From Frateuria hangzhouensis (lineage in GTDB: Bacteria; Pseudomonadota; Gammaproteobacteria; Xanthomonadales; Rhodanobacteraceae), in assembly GCF_026410505.1 (NCBI RefSeq), contig NZ_JAPMIU010000001.1:1-64000 (forward strand): DNA of 64,000 bases, given 5' to 3'. Numbering within the stretch: the stretch's first letter is position 1; each line of letters starts with the position of its first letter. The translations under genes were made by a program, and so were the position numbers. A model generated the notes under the pieces. The model did not search any database. It saw only the letters and a list, made by a program, of their open reading frames with translations, and was not told the DNA's origin. This document shows positions 27,765 through 36,450 of the stretch, piece after piece.

Positions 27765-27846
27765 TGGCGCGGCGATCCGCAAGCTGGACACTGCGCGACG
27801 CAACCACGCCGATGCGCGGATGGTCAGTCCGGACAAAGGTGCGTGA
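27727..27846 (+). pseudogene. Probable remnant of the HEPN-like partner of the nucleotidyltransferase
   Basis: A 39-codon frame overlaps the end of the nucleotidyltransferase gene, preceded by AGGAG-like ACAAGG. It begins MTLQNL and contains KLDTARRNHADAR. That matches, from memory of the family, the N-terminal pattern MTL.NL ... KLL..A.RN.ADA of the short HEPN-like protein normally encoded at this place. It stops before the conserved RFDAAYKAIMQ region, and a few residues are missing earlier. The next frame over contains RDAA shortly after the stop, consistent with a frameshifted relic. Confidence 0.45.
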
Positions 27847-27892
27847 CGCCGCAGGATCAGGCACTGCTTGCATCAGCCGCGTTGGTGGTGGA

Positions 27893-27918
27893 TATTCCAA
27901 ATTCCGGAATATGGAATA
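27893..27918 (+). promoter_or_regulatory. 26-bp near-perfect palindrome, candidate operator of the winged-helix/NTase pair
   Basis: Outer arms TATTCCA / TGGAATA flank the inner palindrome ATTCCGGAAT with one A on each side; 12 of 13 positions pair. It is A/T-rich against its surroundings and ends 4 bases before the ATG at 27923, so it also covers the ribosome site. Position and symmetry suit autoregulation by the winged-helix protein encoded next. Confidence 0.65.
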
Positions 27919-27922
27919 GTCC

Positions 27923-28456
27923 ATGGAACTGAAGCCCCAGGATCTTCTCGTGCTGTTCAAGGCGGCCGCCCATCCAGGGCAGCGCTGGACTTACGCAGCC
28001 TTGGGTAACGACCTTGGGCTCAGCCCATCGCAAGCCCATCGCAGCGTTCAGCGCGCCATTGCCGCGGGCCTGGCGGTGATGCGTGGTCGCGGCGATTGGG
28101 CGCCCGTGCGTCCGGCGCTGACCGAGTTCGCTGTTCATGGCGTGCGCTATGTCTGGCCCGCGCAGCCCGGGCCGGTAAAGCGCGGGTTGCCGACATCGTT
28201 TGGCGTGGAACCCCTGGCCGGAAAGATCACCGCGGCAGCCAGCGAAGTGCCGGTGTGGGCGCACCCGGCGGGCAAGGCCAAGGGGCCGAGTCTGTCGCCG
28301 ATCTACCGTTCGGCACCGCAGGCCGCGCTGCTCGATCCCGCCTTGCACCGTCTGCTGGCCTTGCAGGACGCGATCCGCGCGGGCCGCGCGCGCGAGCGAT
28401 CGCTGGCCACCGACCTGTTGACCAAGGAGCTGGAGCGAACGGATGCGCAGGGATGA
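27923..28456 (+). CDS. Winged-helix DNA-binding protein, antitoxin-like partner of the downstream nucleotidyltransferase
   Basis: A 177-residue protein. Residues 5-60 read as a MarR-like winged helix (LLVLFKAAAHPGQRWTYAALGNDLGLSPSQAHRSVQRAI). The rest shows no known domain, ending in a helical ATDLLTKELERTD. It overlaps the nucleotidyltransferase gene by 14 bases, a typical antitoxin-toxin arrangement. It follows a large palindrome, the likely operator. It is not a clear AbiEi homologue, but the pair organisation matches type IV toxin-antitoxin loci. Confidence 0.72.
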   Translation: MELKPQDLLVLFKAAAHPGQRWTYAALGNDLGLSPSQAHRSVQRAIAAGLAVMRGRGDWAPVRPALTEFAVHGVRYVWPAQPGPVKRGLPTSFGVEPLAGKITAAASEVPVWAHPAGKAKGPSLSPIYRSAPQAALLDPALHRLLALQDAIRAGRARERSLATDLLTKELERTDAQG

Positions 28457-29156
28457 CCCGAACCTGCCCACCCTGCGCACGATCGCGCAGGCGTTGGGCG
28501 ACCTGAGGGAGCAGGTGGTGTTTCTCGGTGGTGCAGTGGCTGGCCTGCTGGTGACGGACCCGCTGGCCGAAGGCGTGCGCGCGACCCGCGATGTGGATGC
28601 GGTGGCGCAGGCCGGGCGGGCGCAGTTCCAGCGCATGCAGCGCGAGCTGGCCCGTCGCGGCTTTCAGGAGGATGCGGACAGCGGCGTGATCTGTCGCTGG
28701 ATCCATCGCGATTCCGGTGCGGTGTTCGACCTGATGCCGGAAAGCCCGGATGTGCTGGGCTTTGCCAACCGCTGGTATCCCTATACGGTGGGCACCGCGC
28801 AAAGGGTGGCGCTGGGCGAGGGGCTGCAGATCCGGTTGGCGACCGCGGTGGCCTTTGTGGCGACCAAGTTGGAGGCGTTCGCGAGTCGGGGGCGCGGTGA
28901 TGTGCTGGCCAGCCACGACCTGGAAGACGTGCTGAACGTTGTCGATGGGCGCGAGGAGCTGGTAAGGGAAGTGGCAGAGGCGGCGCAGGACGTGCGGCAA
29001 GCCATCGCCGCCGCGTTCGCCGATTTGCTGGCGCGGCCGGGCTTCACCGATGTGCTGCCCGGCTTGATCGCCGAGCCGGAGCGCGCGGACGTGGTCGCCA
29101 GTCGCCTGCAGGCGATGGCGCAGGGGCAGGAACAGACAGGGGAAGGTAGGGCATGA
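28443..29156 (+). CDS. Nucleotidyltransferase, AbiEii-like (candidate type IV toxin)
   Basis: A 237-residue protein with the nucleotidyltransferase signature GGAVAGLLVTDPLAEGVRATRDVDAV (residues 29-54), giving the GG...DxD active-site pattern. KLEAFASRGRGDVLASHDLEDVLNVVDGR follows, which matches the conserved helix of AbiEii-like enzymes (K, then D.E/D). These enzymes transfer nucleotides to RNA or protein acceptors and act as toxins in AbiE systems. The start overlaps the winged-helix gene and the stop overlaps the hsdR start (ATGA). It is thus translationally linked on both sides. Confidence 0.75.
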   Translation: MRRDDPNLPTLRTIAQALGDLREQVVFLGGAVAGLLVTDPLAEGVRATRDVDAVAQAGRAQFQRMQRELARRGFQEDADSGVICRWIHRDSGAVFDLMPESPDVLGFANRWYPYTVGTAQRVALGEGLQIRLATAVAFVATKLEAFASRGRGDVLASHDLEDVLNVVDGREELVREVAEAAQDVRQAIAAAFADLLARPGFTDVLPGLIAEPERADVVASRLQAMAQGQEQTGEGRA

Positions 29157-32100
29157 ATCTGCATCGCGAGCACCACTTCGAGCGCGAAATCTGCGAGCAC
29201 CTCGCCGCGCACGGGTGGCTCTACGCCGAGGGCGACGCCCAGCAGTACGACCGCACGCACGGCCTCTACCTGCCGGACCTGCTGGCCTGGATCGAGGCGA
29301 CCCAACCAGAGGCCTGGGAGCGCCTGACCAAAGCGCACGGCCCGGCAACGGCGGCCCGCATCGCCGAGCGCGTGCGCAAGAGCCTGGACGAGCGCGGCAC
29401 GCTGGAGGTGCTGCGCCGCGGCGTGGAGATGGTCGGGCTGAAGGCGCCGCTGGCGCTGGTGCAGTTCAAGCCGGCACTGGCGATGAACCCCGAGCTGGAG
29501 CGGCGCTTCGCAGCGAACCGCCTGCGCGTGGTGCGGCAGGTAAAGCATTCGCCGAACAACCCCAACGACGCGCTGGACCTGGTGCTGTTCGTCAACGGCA
29601 TCGCGGTGGCGACGGCGGAGCTCAAGTCCGACTTTACCCAGAGCGTGGGCGACGCGGTGGACCAGTACCGCTACGACCGGCATCCACATCCCAAGGGCGG
29701 CGTGGCCGAGCCGTTGCTGTCCTTCCCCGGCGGCGCGCTGGTGCATTTCGCGGTGAGCCAGGCCGAGGCGATGATGACCACCCGGCTGGCCGGCAAGGAT
29801 ACGCGCTTCCTGCCGTTCAACCTGGGGCATGACGGCGGCGCGGGCAATCCGCCCAATTCGGACGGCTTTGCCACCGCCTACCTGTGGCAGCAGGTGTGGG
29901 CGCGCGACAGCTGGCTGGAGATTCTGGGCCGCTATCTGATCGGCAAGCGCGACGACAAGAAGCGGCTGACCAGCGTGATCTTTCCGCGCTACCACCAGCT
30001 CGACGCGACGCGGAAGCTGGTGGCCGACGTGCGCGCGAACGGGCCGGGGCAGCGCTATCTCATCCAGCACTCGGCCGGCTCGGGCAAGACCAATTCGATC
30101 GCTTGGAGCGCGCACTTCCTCGCCGACCTGCACGACGAGGGCAACGCCAAGCTGTTCGACAGCGTGCTGGTGGTGTCCGACCGCAACGTGCTGGATGCGC
30201 AGCTGCAGGAGGCCATATTCGACTTCGAGCGCACCGCCGGGGTGGTGGAGACGATCACCAGCGAGCGGGGCAGCAAGAGCGCGCAGCTTCGCGCCGCTCT
30301 GGAGGCGGGCAAGAAGATCATTGTCTGCACCATTCAGACGTTCCCCGCCGCGATGAGTGCGGCGCAAGAGCTTGCCGCCACGGAGGGCAAGCGCTTCGCG
30401 GTGATCGCCGATGAGGCGCACAGCTCGCAGACCGGCGAGTCGGCCGCCAAGCTCAAGCAGCTGTTGAGCGCGCAAGAATGGGCCGAATTGCAGGACGGTG
30501 GCGAGATCGACACCGAGACTCTCATGGCCGCGACCATGGCTGCCCGAGCGGGTGGCCAGCAGGGGCTGACCTACGTGGCCTTCACCGCCACGCCCAAGGC
30601 CAAGACGCTGGAGCTGTTCGGTCGGCCGGGCCCGGATGGGTTGCCGCAGCCGTTCCACGTCTATTCGATGCGCCAGGCGATCGAGGAGGGCTTCATTCTC
30701 GATGTCCTGCGCAACTACACGCCGTACAAGCTTGCGTTCCGGCTCGCCCACGAGGGCAGGGAGATCGACCAGGTCGCGGTGGAGCGCGGCGCGGCGATGA
30801 AGGGGATCATGCAGTGGGTTCGCCTGCACCCCTACAACATCGCGGCCAAGGTGCAGATCGTGGTGGAGCACTACCGCGAACACGTGCAGCCGCTGCTGGG
30901 CGGCAAGGCCAAGGCGATGGTGGTGGTCGGCAGCCGCAAGGAGGCCGTGCGCTGGCAGAAGGCGGTGCGCGAATACATCGCACGGCAGAACTACCCGCTG
31001 GGCGTGCTGGTGGCGTTTTCCGGCGAGGTGAATGATCCGGACAGCTTCCCCGAGCCAGTCACCGAGACCAGCGCACATCTCAACCCGGGCCTGAAAGGGC
31101 GCGACATCCGCGACGCCTTCGCCCAGCCGGACTATCACCTGCTGCTGGTCGCCAACAAGTACCAGACCGGCTTCGACCAGCCACTGCTGTGCGGCATGTA
31201 CGTGGACAAGCTGCTGGGCGGCATCCAGGCGGTGCAGACGCTGTCGCGGCTCAACCGCGCGCATCCGGGCAAGGACACCACCTACATCCTCGACTTCGTC
31301 AACGAGGCGGCAGAGATTCTCAAGGCGTTCAAGACCTACTACGCCACTGCCGAGCTGGAAGCGGCCACCGATCCGCACCTGGTGTTCGACCTGCGCGCCA
31401 AGCTCGACGCCAGTGGCCACTACGACGACTTCGAAGTGGATCGAGTGGCCAGGATCGAGACCGACCCGAACGCCACGCAGGCACAGCTCAGTGCCGCGAT
31501 GGCGCCGGTCGCCGACCGTCTCCTCAAGCGTTACCGTGCCGCCCAGCTCGCCCGTGCCGATGCGCTGGCCCGCGGCGACGAGCCGGCGGCGCAATCGCAG
31601 AAGGACATCATGGATGCGCTGCAGCTGTTCAAGGGCGACATGGGCGCCTACGTGCGCCTGTATGCCTTCCTCTCGCAGATGCTCGACTACGGCAACACCG
31701 ACATCGAGAAGCGCTTCCTCTTCTACAAGCGGCTGATCCCGCTGCTGGAGTTCGGGCGCGAGCGTGAGACTGTGGATCTGTCCAAGGTCGTGCTGACTCA
31801 TCACACGCTGCGCAGCGCCGGACGCCAACCGCTCAGCCTCAATGCCGATGGCAGCTACAAGTTGCCGCCGATTGACGCTCTCGGAAGCGGTTCAGTACAA
31901 GAGAAAGAAAAGGCCTACCTCACCGAGATCATCGAGCGAGTCAACGGCCTCTTCGAGGGCGACCTCACCGACGGTGACCAGCTGCTGTACGTCAATGGCG
32001 TGATCAAGGGCAAGCTGCTGGAGAACGAGACGCTGGTGCAGCAGGCCAGCAGCAACAGCAAGGAGCAGTTCGCCAACTCGCCCGATCTGAAGGATGCGCT

Positions 32101-32260
32101 GCTCAACGCGATCATCGATGCACTCGACGCGCACTCGTTGATGAGCGGTCAGGCGCTCGGCTCGGAGCGAGTACGCAACGGCTTGAAGGACATCCTGCTT
32201 GGGCCGGGACAGCTGTATGAGTCCTTGCGTTCTACCGGCGCTTCCAGGGTTGCTGGCTAG
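29153..32260 (+). CDS. hsdR: Type I restriction endonuclease / DNA translocase subunit (HsdR)
   Basis: A 1035-residue motor-nuclease subunit. The N-terminal nuclease core LDLVLFVNGIAVATAELKSD (about residues 141-160) has the D...ExK residues. The helicase motor has Walker A SAGSGKT near residue 306, DEAHSSQTG near 419, and FTATPKAKT as motif III. Motif VI is contained in NRAHPGKD. A C-terminal helical domain binds the methylase. It starts inside the stop of the nucleotidyltransferase gene and closes the hsd operon. All key motifs are intact, so the system is probably active. Confidence 0.95.
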   Translation: MNLHREHHFEREICEHLAAHGWLYAEGDAQQYDRTHGLYLPDLLAWIEATQPEAWERLTKAHGPATAARIAERVRKSLDERGTLEVLRRGVEMVGLKAPLALVQFKPALAMNPELERRFAANRLRVVRQVKHSPNNPNDALDLVLFVNGIAVATAELKSDFTQSVGDAVDQYRYDRHPHPKGGVAEPLLSFPGGALVHFAVSQAEAMMTTRLAGKDTRFLPFNLGHDGGAGNPPNSDGFATAYLWQQVWARDSWLEILGRYLIGKRDDKKRLTSVIFPRYHQLDATRKLVADVRANGPGQRYLIQHSAGSGKTNSIAWSAHFLADLHDEGNAKLFDSVLVVSDRNVLDAQLQEAIFDFERTAGVVETITSERGSKSAQLRAALEAGKKIIVCTIQTFPAAMSAAQELAATEGKRFAVIADEAHSSQTGESAAKLKQLLSAQEWAELQDGGEIDTETLMAATMAARAGGQQGLTYVAFTATPKAKTLELFGRPGPDGLPQPFHVYSMRQAIEEGFILDVLRNYTPYKLAFRLAHEGREIDQVAVERGAAMKGIMQWVRLHPYNIAAKVQIVVEHYREHVQPLLGGKAKAMVVVGSRKEAVRWQKAVREYIARQNYPLGVLVAFSGEVNDPDSFPEPVTETSAHLNPGLKGRDIRDAFAQPDYHLLLVANKYQTGFDQPLLCGMYVDKLLGGIQAVQTLSRLNRAHPGKDTTYILDFVNEAAEILKAFKTYYATAELEAATDPHLVFDLRAKLDASGHYDDFEVDRVARIETDPNATQAQLSAAMAPVADRLLKRYRAAQLARADALARGDEPAAQSQKDIMDALQLFKGDMGAYVRLYAFLSQMLDYGNTDIEKRFLFYKRLIPLLEFGRERETVDLSKVVLTHHTLRSAGRQPLSLNADGSYKLPPIDALGSGSVQEKEKAYLTEIIERVNGLFEGDLTDGDQLLYVNGVIKGKLLENETLVQQASSNSKEQFANSPDLKDALLNAIIDALDAHSLMSGQALGSERVRNGLKDILLGPGQLYESLRSTGASRVAG

Positions 32261-32316
32261 GTCGTCTTGCTGGTGCGCAGAGCCGTCGCCGCATCCTTGC
32301 GGTCGTTGTCTGGAAG

Positions 32317-32351
32317 CCGCCGAAGCTGCCTTGAAGCAGCAGCTTCGGCGG
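32317..32351. terminator. Long hairpin between convergent hsdR and lipoprotein genes
   Basis: A perfect 13-bp stem CCGCCGAAGCTGC / GCAGCTTCGGCGG with a 9-base loop lies between the hsdR stop (32260) and the lipoprotein stop (32358). There is no U-tract on either side; it may serve both transcripts. Confidence 0.5.
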
Positions 32352-32357
32352 GCCGAT

Positions 32358-33017
32358 TCAGAGCCCGTTGTTCGCGGCGGCCTGGTCGAACTGCTTGAGA
32401 TAGTCCTTGAAGGCGCGCTCGTAGGCCAGCTGCCAATTGGCGTCGCGGGCCACCTGGATGGCGTTGTAGCCGTAGCCTTTCACGTCGAGCTGGCGCTTGC
32501 CCCTGGGATCGACGATGTCCAACAAGGTTTCGACGCGCGCCTCGATGCTGGCACTCCACATGCCGGGGGTGAACCAGGCCCAGAACTGGCGGATATCCAC
32601 GCTCACGTGCGGTGCATCCGAAGGAGCCGTATCCGACGACACCACACTGTACCCACGCGAGGCCAGGGCGTTGACCACAAGTTCGCGTGTCAGTGACTCG
32701 ACGGTGCCGGACTGCAGCAGGATGTCGCCGAAAGCATGGCCGAAACCACCACGTTTGCGGGCGATGGCCTGCTTGCGCTGCTCGGCATCCAGCTGGTAGC
32801 TCGCGCCCTTTTTCAGCGATGGCGTGCTGGGTTCGTCCGGGTCGGCTTCGAACGTACGGGCATCGCGTACCGCGTCAATGACGATCGGTTTGCCACCGCT
32901 GACCACGGCCGAACCCGGAGAAGGCACGTCTAACGAAAGCCGCGAGCGTGATGTGGCGCAGCCGGAGAGTACGGCCAGCGCGAAGGCGACGGTCAGACCA
33001 CGAGCGAGATATTTCAC
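32358..33017 (-). CDS. Putative lipoprotein (YajG-like, uncertain)
   Basis: A 219-residue protein with a lipoprotein signal peptide, MKYLARGLTVAFALAVLSGC, and acylated Cys20. The +2 residue is Ala, consistent with outer-membrane sorting. The mature part has a region PIVIDAVRDARTFE and a C-terminal amphipathic stretch, broadly like YajG-type lipoproteins that contain a repeated strand-helix unit. The family assignment is tentative. It is monocistronic and convergent with hsdR. Confidence 0.72.
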   Translation of the reverse strand: MKYLARGLTVAFALAVLSGCATSRSRLSLDVPSPGSAVVSGGKPIVIDAVRDARTFEADPDEPSTPSLKKGASYQLDAEQRKQAIARKRGGFGHAFGDILLQSGTVESLTRELVVNALASRGYSVVSSDTAPSDAPHVSVDIRQFWAWFTPGMWSASIEARVETLLDIVDPRGKRQLDVKGYGYNAIQVARDANWQLAYERAFKDYLKQFDQAAANNGL

Positions 33018-33341
33018 TTTTTCCCCCTTTGGATGTTGCAGTTGCTACAAAGCGATACAGCTGGCGTGGATGGAAATTCGGCGAACGGAACCTACGCCCG
33101 CTCGCACGAACGCCCGCAGGCGCTTGCCTGAAGTTCTGCGCGCGCGATCCCCTGTTCCATCGGCTGAGTGCTTTGCAAGCATACCCCGGGGTCTGGAAAG
33201 CGGCCCAGCGCGGGCCCATGACTTCCGGCCGTGTCCCCACACGGCCGTCTCGGGCAAAACTCGCGCGGCCCTGTGCCGTTCGTCACCCTCGTGGTGCCGC
33301 ACGCACGGCCCTCGCTCCGCTCATCCCCACAAGGACCCCTT
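33018..33341. other. 324-base divergent spacer between lipoprotein and aminopeptidase genes
   Basis: It must carry the promoters for both flanking genes. I see no repeat of the dispersed families, no strong palindrome and no credible small gene in it. Confidence 0.4.
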
Positions 33342-35987
33342 ATGCGTCGTCATCTCTCCACCGCAATCTGCCTGGCTCTGGCCGGGCTATCCATGGCCCC
33401 GCTGGGGGCCGCTTCGGCGGCCGAGGCACGGGAGGCGACGACGCAGTTGCCGCGCGGGGTGGTGCCTACGCACTACGACGTGGCGGTGACGCCGCATGCG
33501 GACAAGCTCACCTTCGATGGCCAGGCCACGATCACACTGACGGTGGTCAAGCCGACCAGCTCGATCACGCTCAATGCCGCGGACCTCACGTTTTCCAAGG
33601 CCTCGCTGACGGCGGAGAAGGGCCGCATGGCGTTCGCCGCGCCGAAGATCGCGGTGGACGGGAAGGCGCAGACCGCCACGTTCACCTTCGATCACCCGAT
33701 CCCCGCCGGCACCTACCGCCTGGCGATGACCTACACCGGCAAGATCGGAACGCAGGCCAACGGCATCTTCGCGCTGGACTACGACACCAAGGCCGGCAAG
33801 AAGCGCGCGCTGTACACGCAGTTCGAGAACTCCGACGCGCGCCGCTTCATCCCTTCGTGGGACGAGCCGAACTACAAGGCCACCTTCACGCTTACGGCCA
33901 CGGTTCCAAGCGGCGAGATGGCGGTGAGCAACATGCCGATCGCTTCGAAGAAGGACCTCGGCAACGGCATGACCGAGGTGCATTTCGGGCAGTCGCCGAA
34001 GATGTCGACCTACCTGCTGTTCTTCGGGCTGGGTGACTTCGAGCGCGCGACGCTAGACGCCGAAGGCACCGAGATCGGTGTGATCACGCAGAAGGGCATG
34101 ATCGACCAGGCGCAGTTCGCGCTGGATTCGTCCAAGCTGGTGCTGAAGGAATACAACGACTATTTCGGCGTGCCGTATCCGTTGCCGAAGCTGGACAATA
34201 TCGCGGCGCCGGGCAAGAGCCAGTTCTTCTCGGCGATGGAGAACTGGGGCGCGATCTTCACCTTCGAGTACTCGTTGCTACTGAATCCGCACATCTCCAC
34301 CCAGCGGGACAAGGAGCGAGTGTTCAACACCGCCGCGCACGAGATGGCGCACCAGTGGTTCGGCGACCTGGTGACTATGAGCTGGTGGGACGACCTGTGG
34401 CTCAACGAAGGTTTCGCCTCGTGGATGGCCTCGCGCACGACCCAGAAGCTGCACCCGGAATGGCACACCGAACTCGATGCGGTGGGCGTGCGTGAAGGCG
34501 CGATGGGCCAGGACTCGGTCGCCACCACGCACCCGGTGGTGCAGCACGTGGAGACGGTGGAGCAGGCCAGCCAGGCGTTCGATGCGATCACCTATTCGAA
34601 GGGCGAGGCGGTGATCCACATGCTGGAAGGTTACGTGGGTGAGGACGCCTGGCGCACCGGCGTGCGCAATTACATGAAGGCGCACGCATACGGCAACACG
34701 GTGTCGGACGACCTGTGGAAGTCGGTGCAGGCCGCGGCCGGCAAGCCGATTACGCAGATCGCGCATGACTTCACGCTGCAGCCGGGCATTCCCATGATCG
34801 AGGTGCGCGCGGCGGCGTGCTCCAACGGCAAGACCACCATCGCGCTGCGCCAGGGCGAGTTCACCCGCGACCGGCCGAACAAGCAGCCGCTGCGCTGGCA
34901 CGTGCCGGTGATCGCCAAGACGGTCGGCGGCGAGACGGTTCGCACCGTGGTGGACGGGAAGGCCACGCTGACCGTGCCCGGCTGTGGTCCGGTGCTGGTC
35001 AACGCCGGCCAGACGGGCTACTACCGCACGCTGTACGCGCAGAACAATTTCGATGCCCTGAAGGGCCAGTTCGCCAAGCTCGCGCCGATCGACCAGCTTG
35101 GTCTGCTGGGTGACACCTGGGCGCTGGGCATGGCCGGCAACGAGCCGGTGTCCAACGTGCTGGCGCTGATCACGGCGACCCCGGCCGACGCCGACCCGCA
35201 GGTGTGGTCGGAAGTGGCCGGCTACCTGTCGTCGCTGGACAACTACTACCGCGGCGACAAGGCCCGCCAGCAGCGCCTGCGCACGTTCGCGCTGGGCCAG
35301 CTGCAGCCGGTGTTCGCCAAGGTCGGCTGGGAAGCGAAGGCGGGCGAGAGCGCGCCGACCGCCAATCTGCGCCAGACGCTGGTTGGTGTCATGGCGGACC
35401 TGGGTGACGAGCAGGTGATCAACGAGGCCCGCCGCCGTTTCGCCGCGCAGAAGACCGACCCCTCGGCGATGCCGGTGGCGCTGCGCAAGACCATCACCGC
35501 GATCGTCGCGCAGAAGGCCGACCCGGCGACCTGGGATCATCTGCACGCGCAGGCGAAGGCGGAGACGACCCCGCTGATCAAGGACCAGCTCTACAGCATG
35601 CTCTCGATCCCCGAGAATGACGCGCTGGCCCAGCGTGCGCTCAAGCTGGCGCTTACCGACGAGCCGGGTGCGACCAACAGCGCCGGCATGATCCGCGCGG
35701 TGGGTTACTACCATCCCGAAGCGGCGTTCGACTTCGCCGTGGCGCATCGGGAGCAGGTGGACAAGCTGGTCGATTCGACTTCCAGCAGCCGCTACTATCC
35801 GGTGCTCGGCGCGAGCTCGACCAAGCCGGAGATGATCGAGAAGATCCAGGACTACGCGCAGAAGTACATCGCGCCGACGTCGCGCCGCGTGGCCAGGCAG
35901 GTGGTGGCAAACATCAAGTACCGCATGATGATCCGCCAGGATCGCCTGCCGGAAATCGACGCGTGGCTGGACAAGCACGCCGGCTGA
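33342..35987 (+). CDS. Secreted M1-family zinc aminopeptidase
   Basis: An 881-residue exported metallopeptidase with a Sec signal peptide (MRRHLSTAICLALAGLSMAPLGAASA). The substrate-anchoring motif reads SAMEN (residues 297-301, usual form GAMEN). The zinc site is HEMAHQW from His333 with the downstream glutamate in WLNEGFASW. The long C-terminal helical ERAP1-like domain is complete. It removes N-terminal residues from peptides, probably in the periplasm. The start at 33342 is fixed by the signal peptide. A strong terminator follows, and the gene appears monocistronic. Confidence 0.93.
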   Translation: MRRHLSTAICLALAGLSMAPLGAASAAEAREATTQLPRGVVPTHYDVAVTPHADKLTFDGQATITLTVVKPTSSITLNAADLTFSKASLTAEKGRMAFAAPKIAVDGKAQTATFTFDHPIPAGTYRLAMTYTGKIGTQANGIFALDYDTKAGKKRALYTQFENSDARRFIPSWDEPNYKATFTLTATVPSGEMAVSNMPIASKKDLGNGMTEVHFGQSPKMSTYLLFFGLGDFERATLDAEGTEIGVITQKGMIDQAQFALDSSKLVLKEYNDYFGVPYPLPKLDNIAAPGKSQFFSAMENWGAIFTFEYSLLLNPHISTQRDKERVFNTAAHEMAHQWFGDLVTMSWWDDLWLNEGFASWMASRTTQKLHPEWHTELDAVGVREGAMGQDSVATTHPVVQHVETVEQASQAFDAITYSKGEAVIHMLEGYVGEDAWRTGVRNYMKAHAYGNTVSDDLWKSVQAAAGKPITQIAHDFTLQPGIPMIEVRAAACSNGKTTIALRQGEFTRDRPNKQPLRWHVPVIAKTVGGETVRTVVDGKATLTVPGCGPVLVNAGQTGYYRTLYAQNNFDALKGQFAKLAPIDQLGLLGDTWALGMAGNEPVSNVLALITATPADADPQVWSEVAGYLSSLDNYYRGDKARQQRLRTFALGQLQPVFAKVGWEAKAGESAPTANLRQTLVGVMADLGDEQVINEARRRFAAQKTDPSAMPVALRKTITAIVAQKADPATWDHLHAQAKAETTPLIKDQLYSMLSIPENDALAQRALKLALTDEPGATNSAGMIRAVGYYHPEAAFDFAVAHREQVDKLVDSTSSSRYYPVLGASSTKPEMIEKIQDYAQKYIAPTSRRVARQVVANIKYRMMIRQDRLPEIDAWLDKHAG

Positions 35988-36013
35988 TCCGCCGGAATCG
36001 ATGGAAAAAGGAG

Positions 36014-36039
36014 GGCCCCGCACGCGGGGCCTTTTTTTT
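36014..36039 (+). terminator. Rho-independent terminator of the aminopeptidase gene
   Basis: A 7-bp stem GGCCCCG / CGGGGCC with a 4-base loop is followed directly by eight T residues, 26 bases after the stop codon. Confidence 0.93.
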
Positions 36040-36383
36040 GATCACCGTGCTTTACCGGGGAACGTAATGGTCATGCTCTCGACAACGCGCCGTAGCCCAC
36101 GGCTGTGCGATTCCCCCGGGCGACTGCCGGATCTCCGGTCTCCTGAAAAAAAACGGTCGCGTGCGAGAGGACGTCGGCCGATTGGTTGGTTCCGACCACT
36201 TCGCGTGATGAAGCCTTGACGCAATTTCCTGCTGGGGTATGACCTTTGGCCCTAGCTGGCCGCCATGGTCGGAATACGCTGCTCGCGCCGTCTGGTGGAT
36301 GGCGTAATCATCGATCGGATGGCCGTAGGCGGTGCCTGTTCCAGGCGATCAGCCGTGCGCTTGGTAGGTGGACCGTCCAAACC
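36040..36383. other. Long leader/spacer before the first small exported protein
   Basis: No gene is credible here. The region probably contains the promoter and a long untranslated leader; the downstream part ends in the conserved hairpin at 36384-36420. A search by eye for c-di-GMP riboswitch consensus blocks was negative. Confidence 0.4.
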
Positions 36384-36420
36384 CTCATGAGCGTTGGCCA
36401 AACCCCTGGCTGCTCGTGGG
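36384..36420 (+). promoter_or_regulatory. Leader hairpin 1 with conserved CAAACCCCTGGC loop
   Basis: A 9-bp stem (36384-36392 with 36412-36420, CTCATGAGC / GCTCGTGGG, two G-U pairs) encloses a 19-base loop containing CAAACCCCTGGC. The same loop core recurs in the leader at 37453-37488 while the stem sequence differs. It ends 30 bases before the start codon. The right arm can also pair with CCCCCACG just downstream, giving an alternative hairpin. Confidence 0.55.
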
Positions 36421-36450
36421 TCCCCCACGTCGATGAGAGCAGGTATCCCC

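Noticed and set aside
28781-31828. Open frame of 1015 codons on the minus strand opposite hsdR
   Set aside because: Antisense shadow of a high-GC gene. The hsdR strand has all expected motifs; the antisense product is His/Gln/Arg-rich and has no domain.
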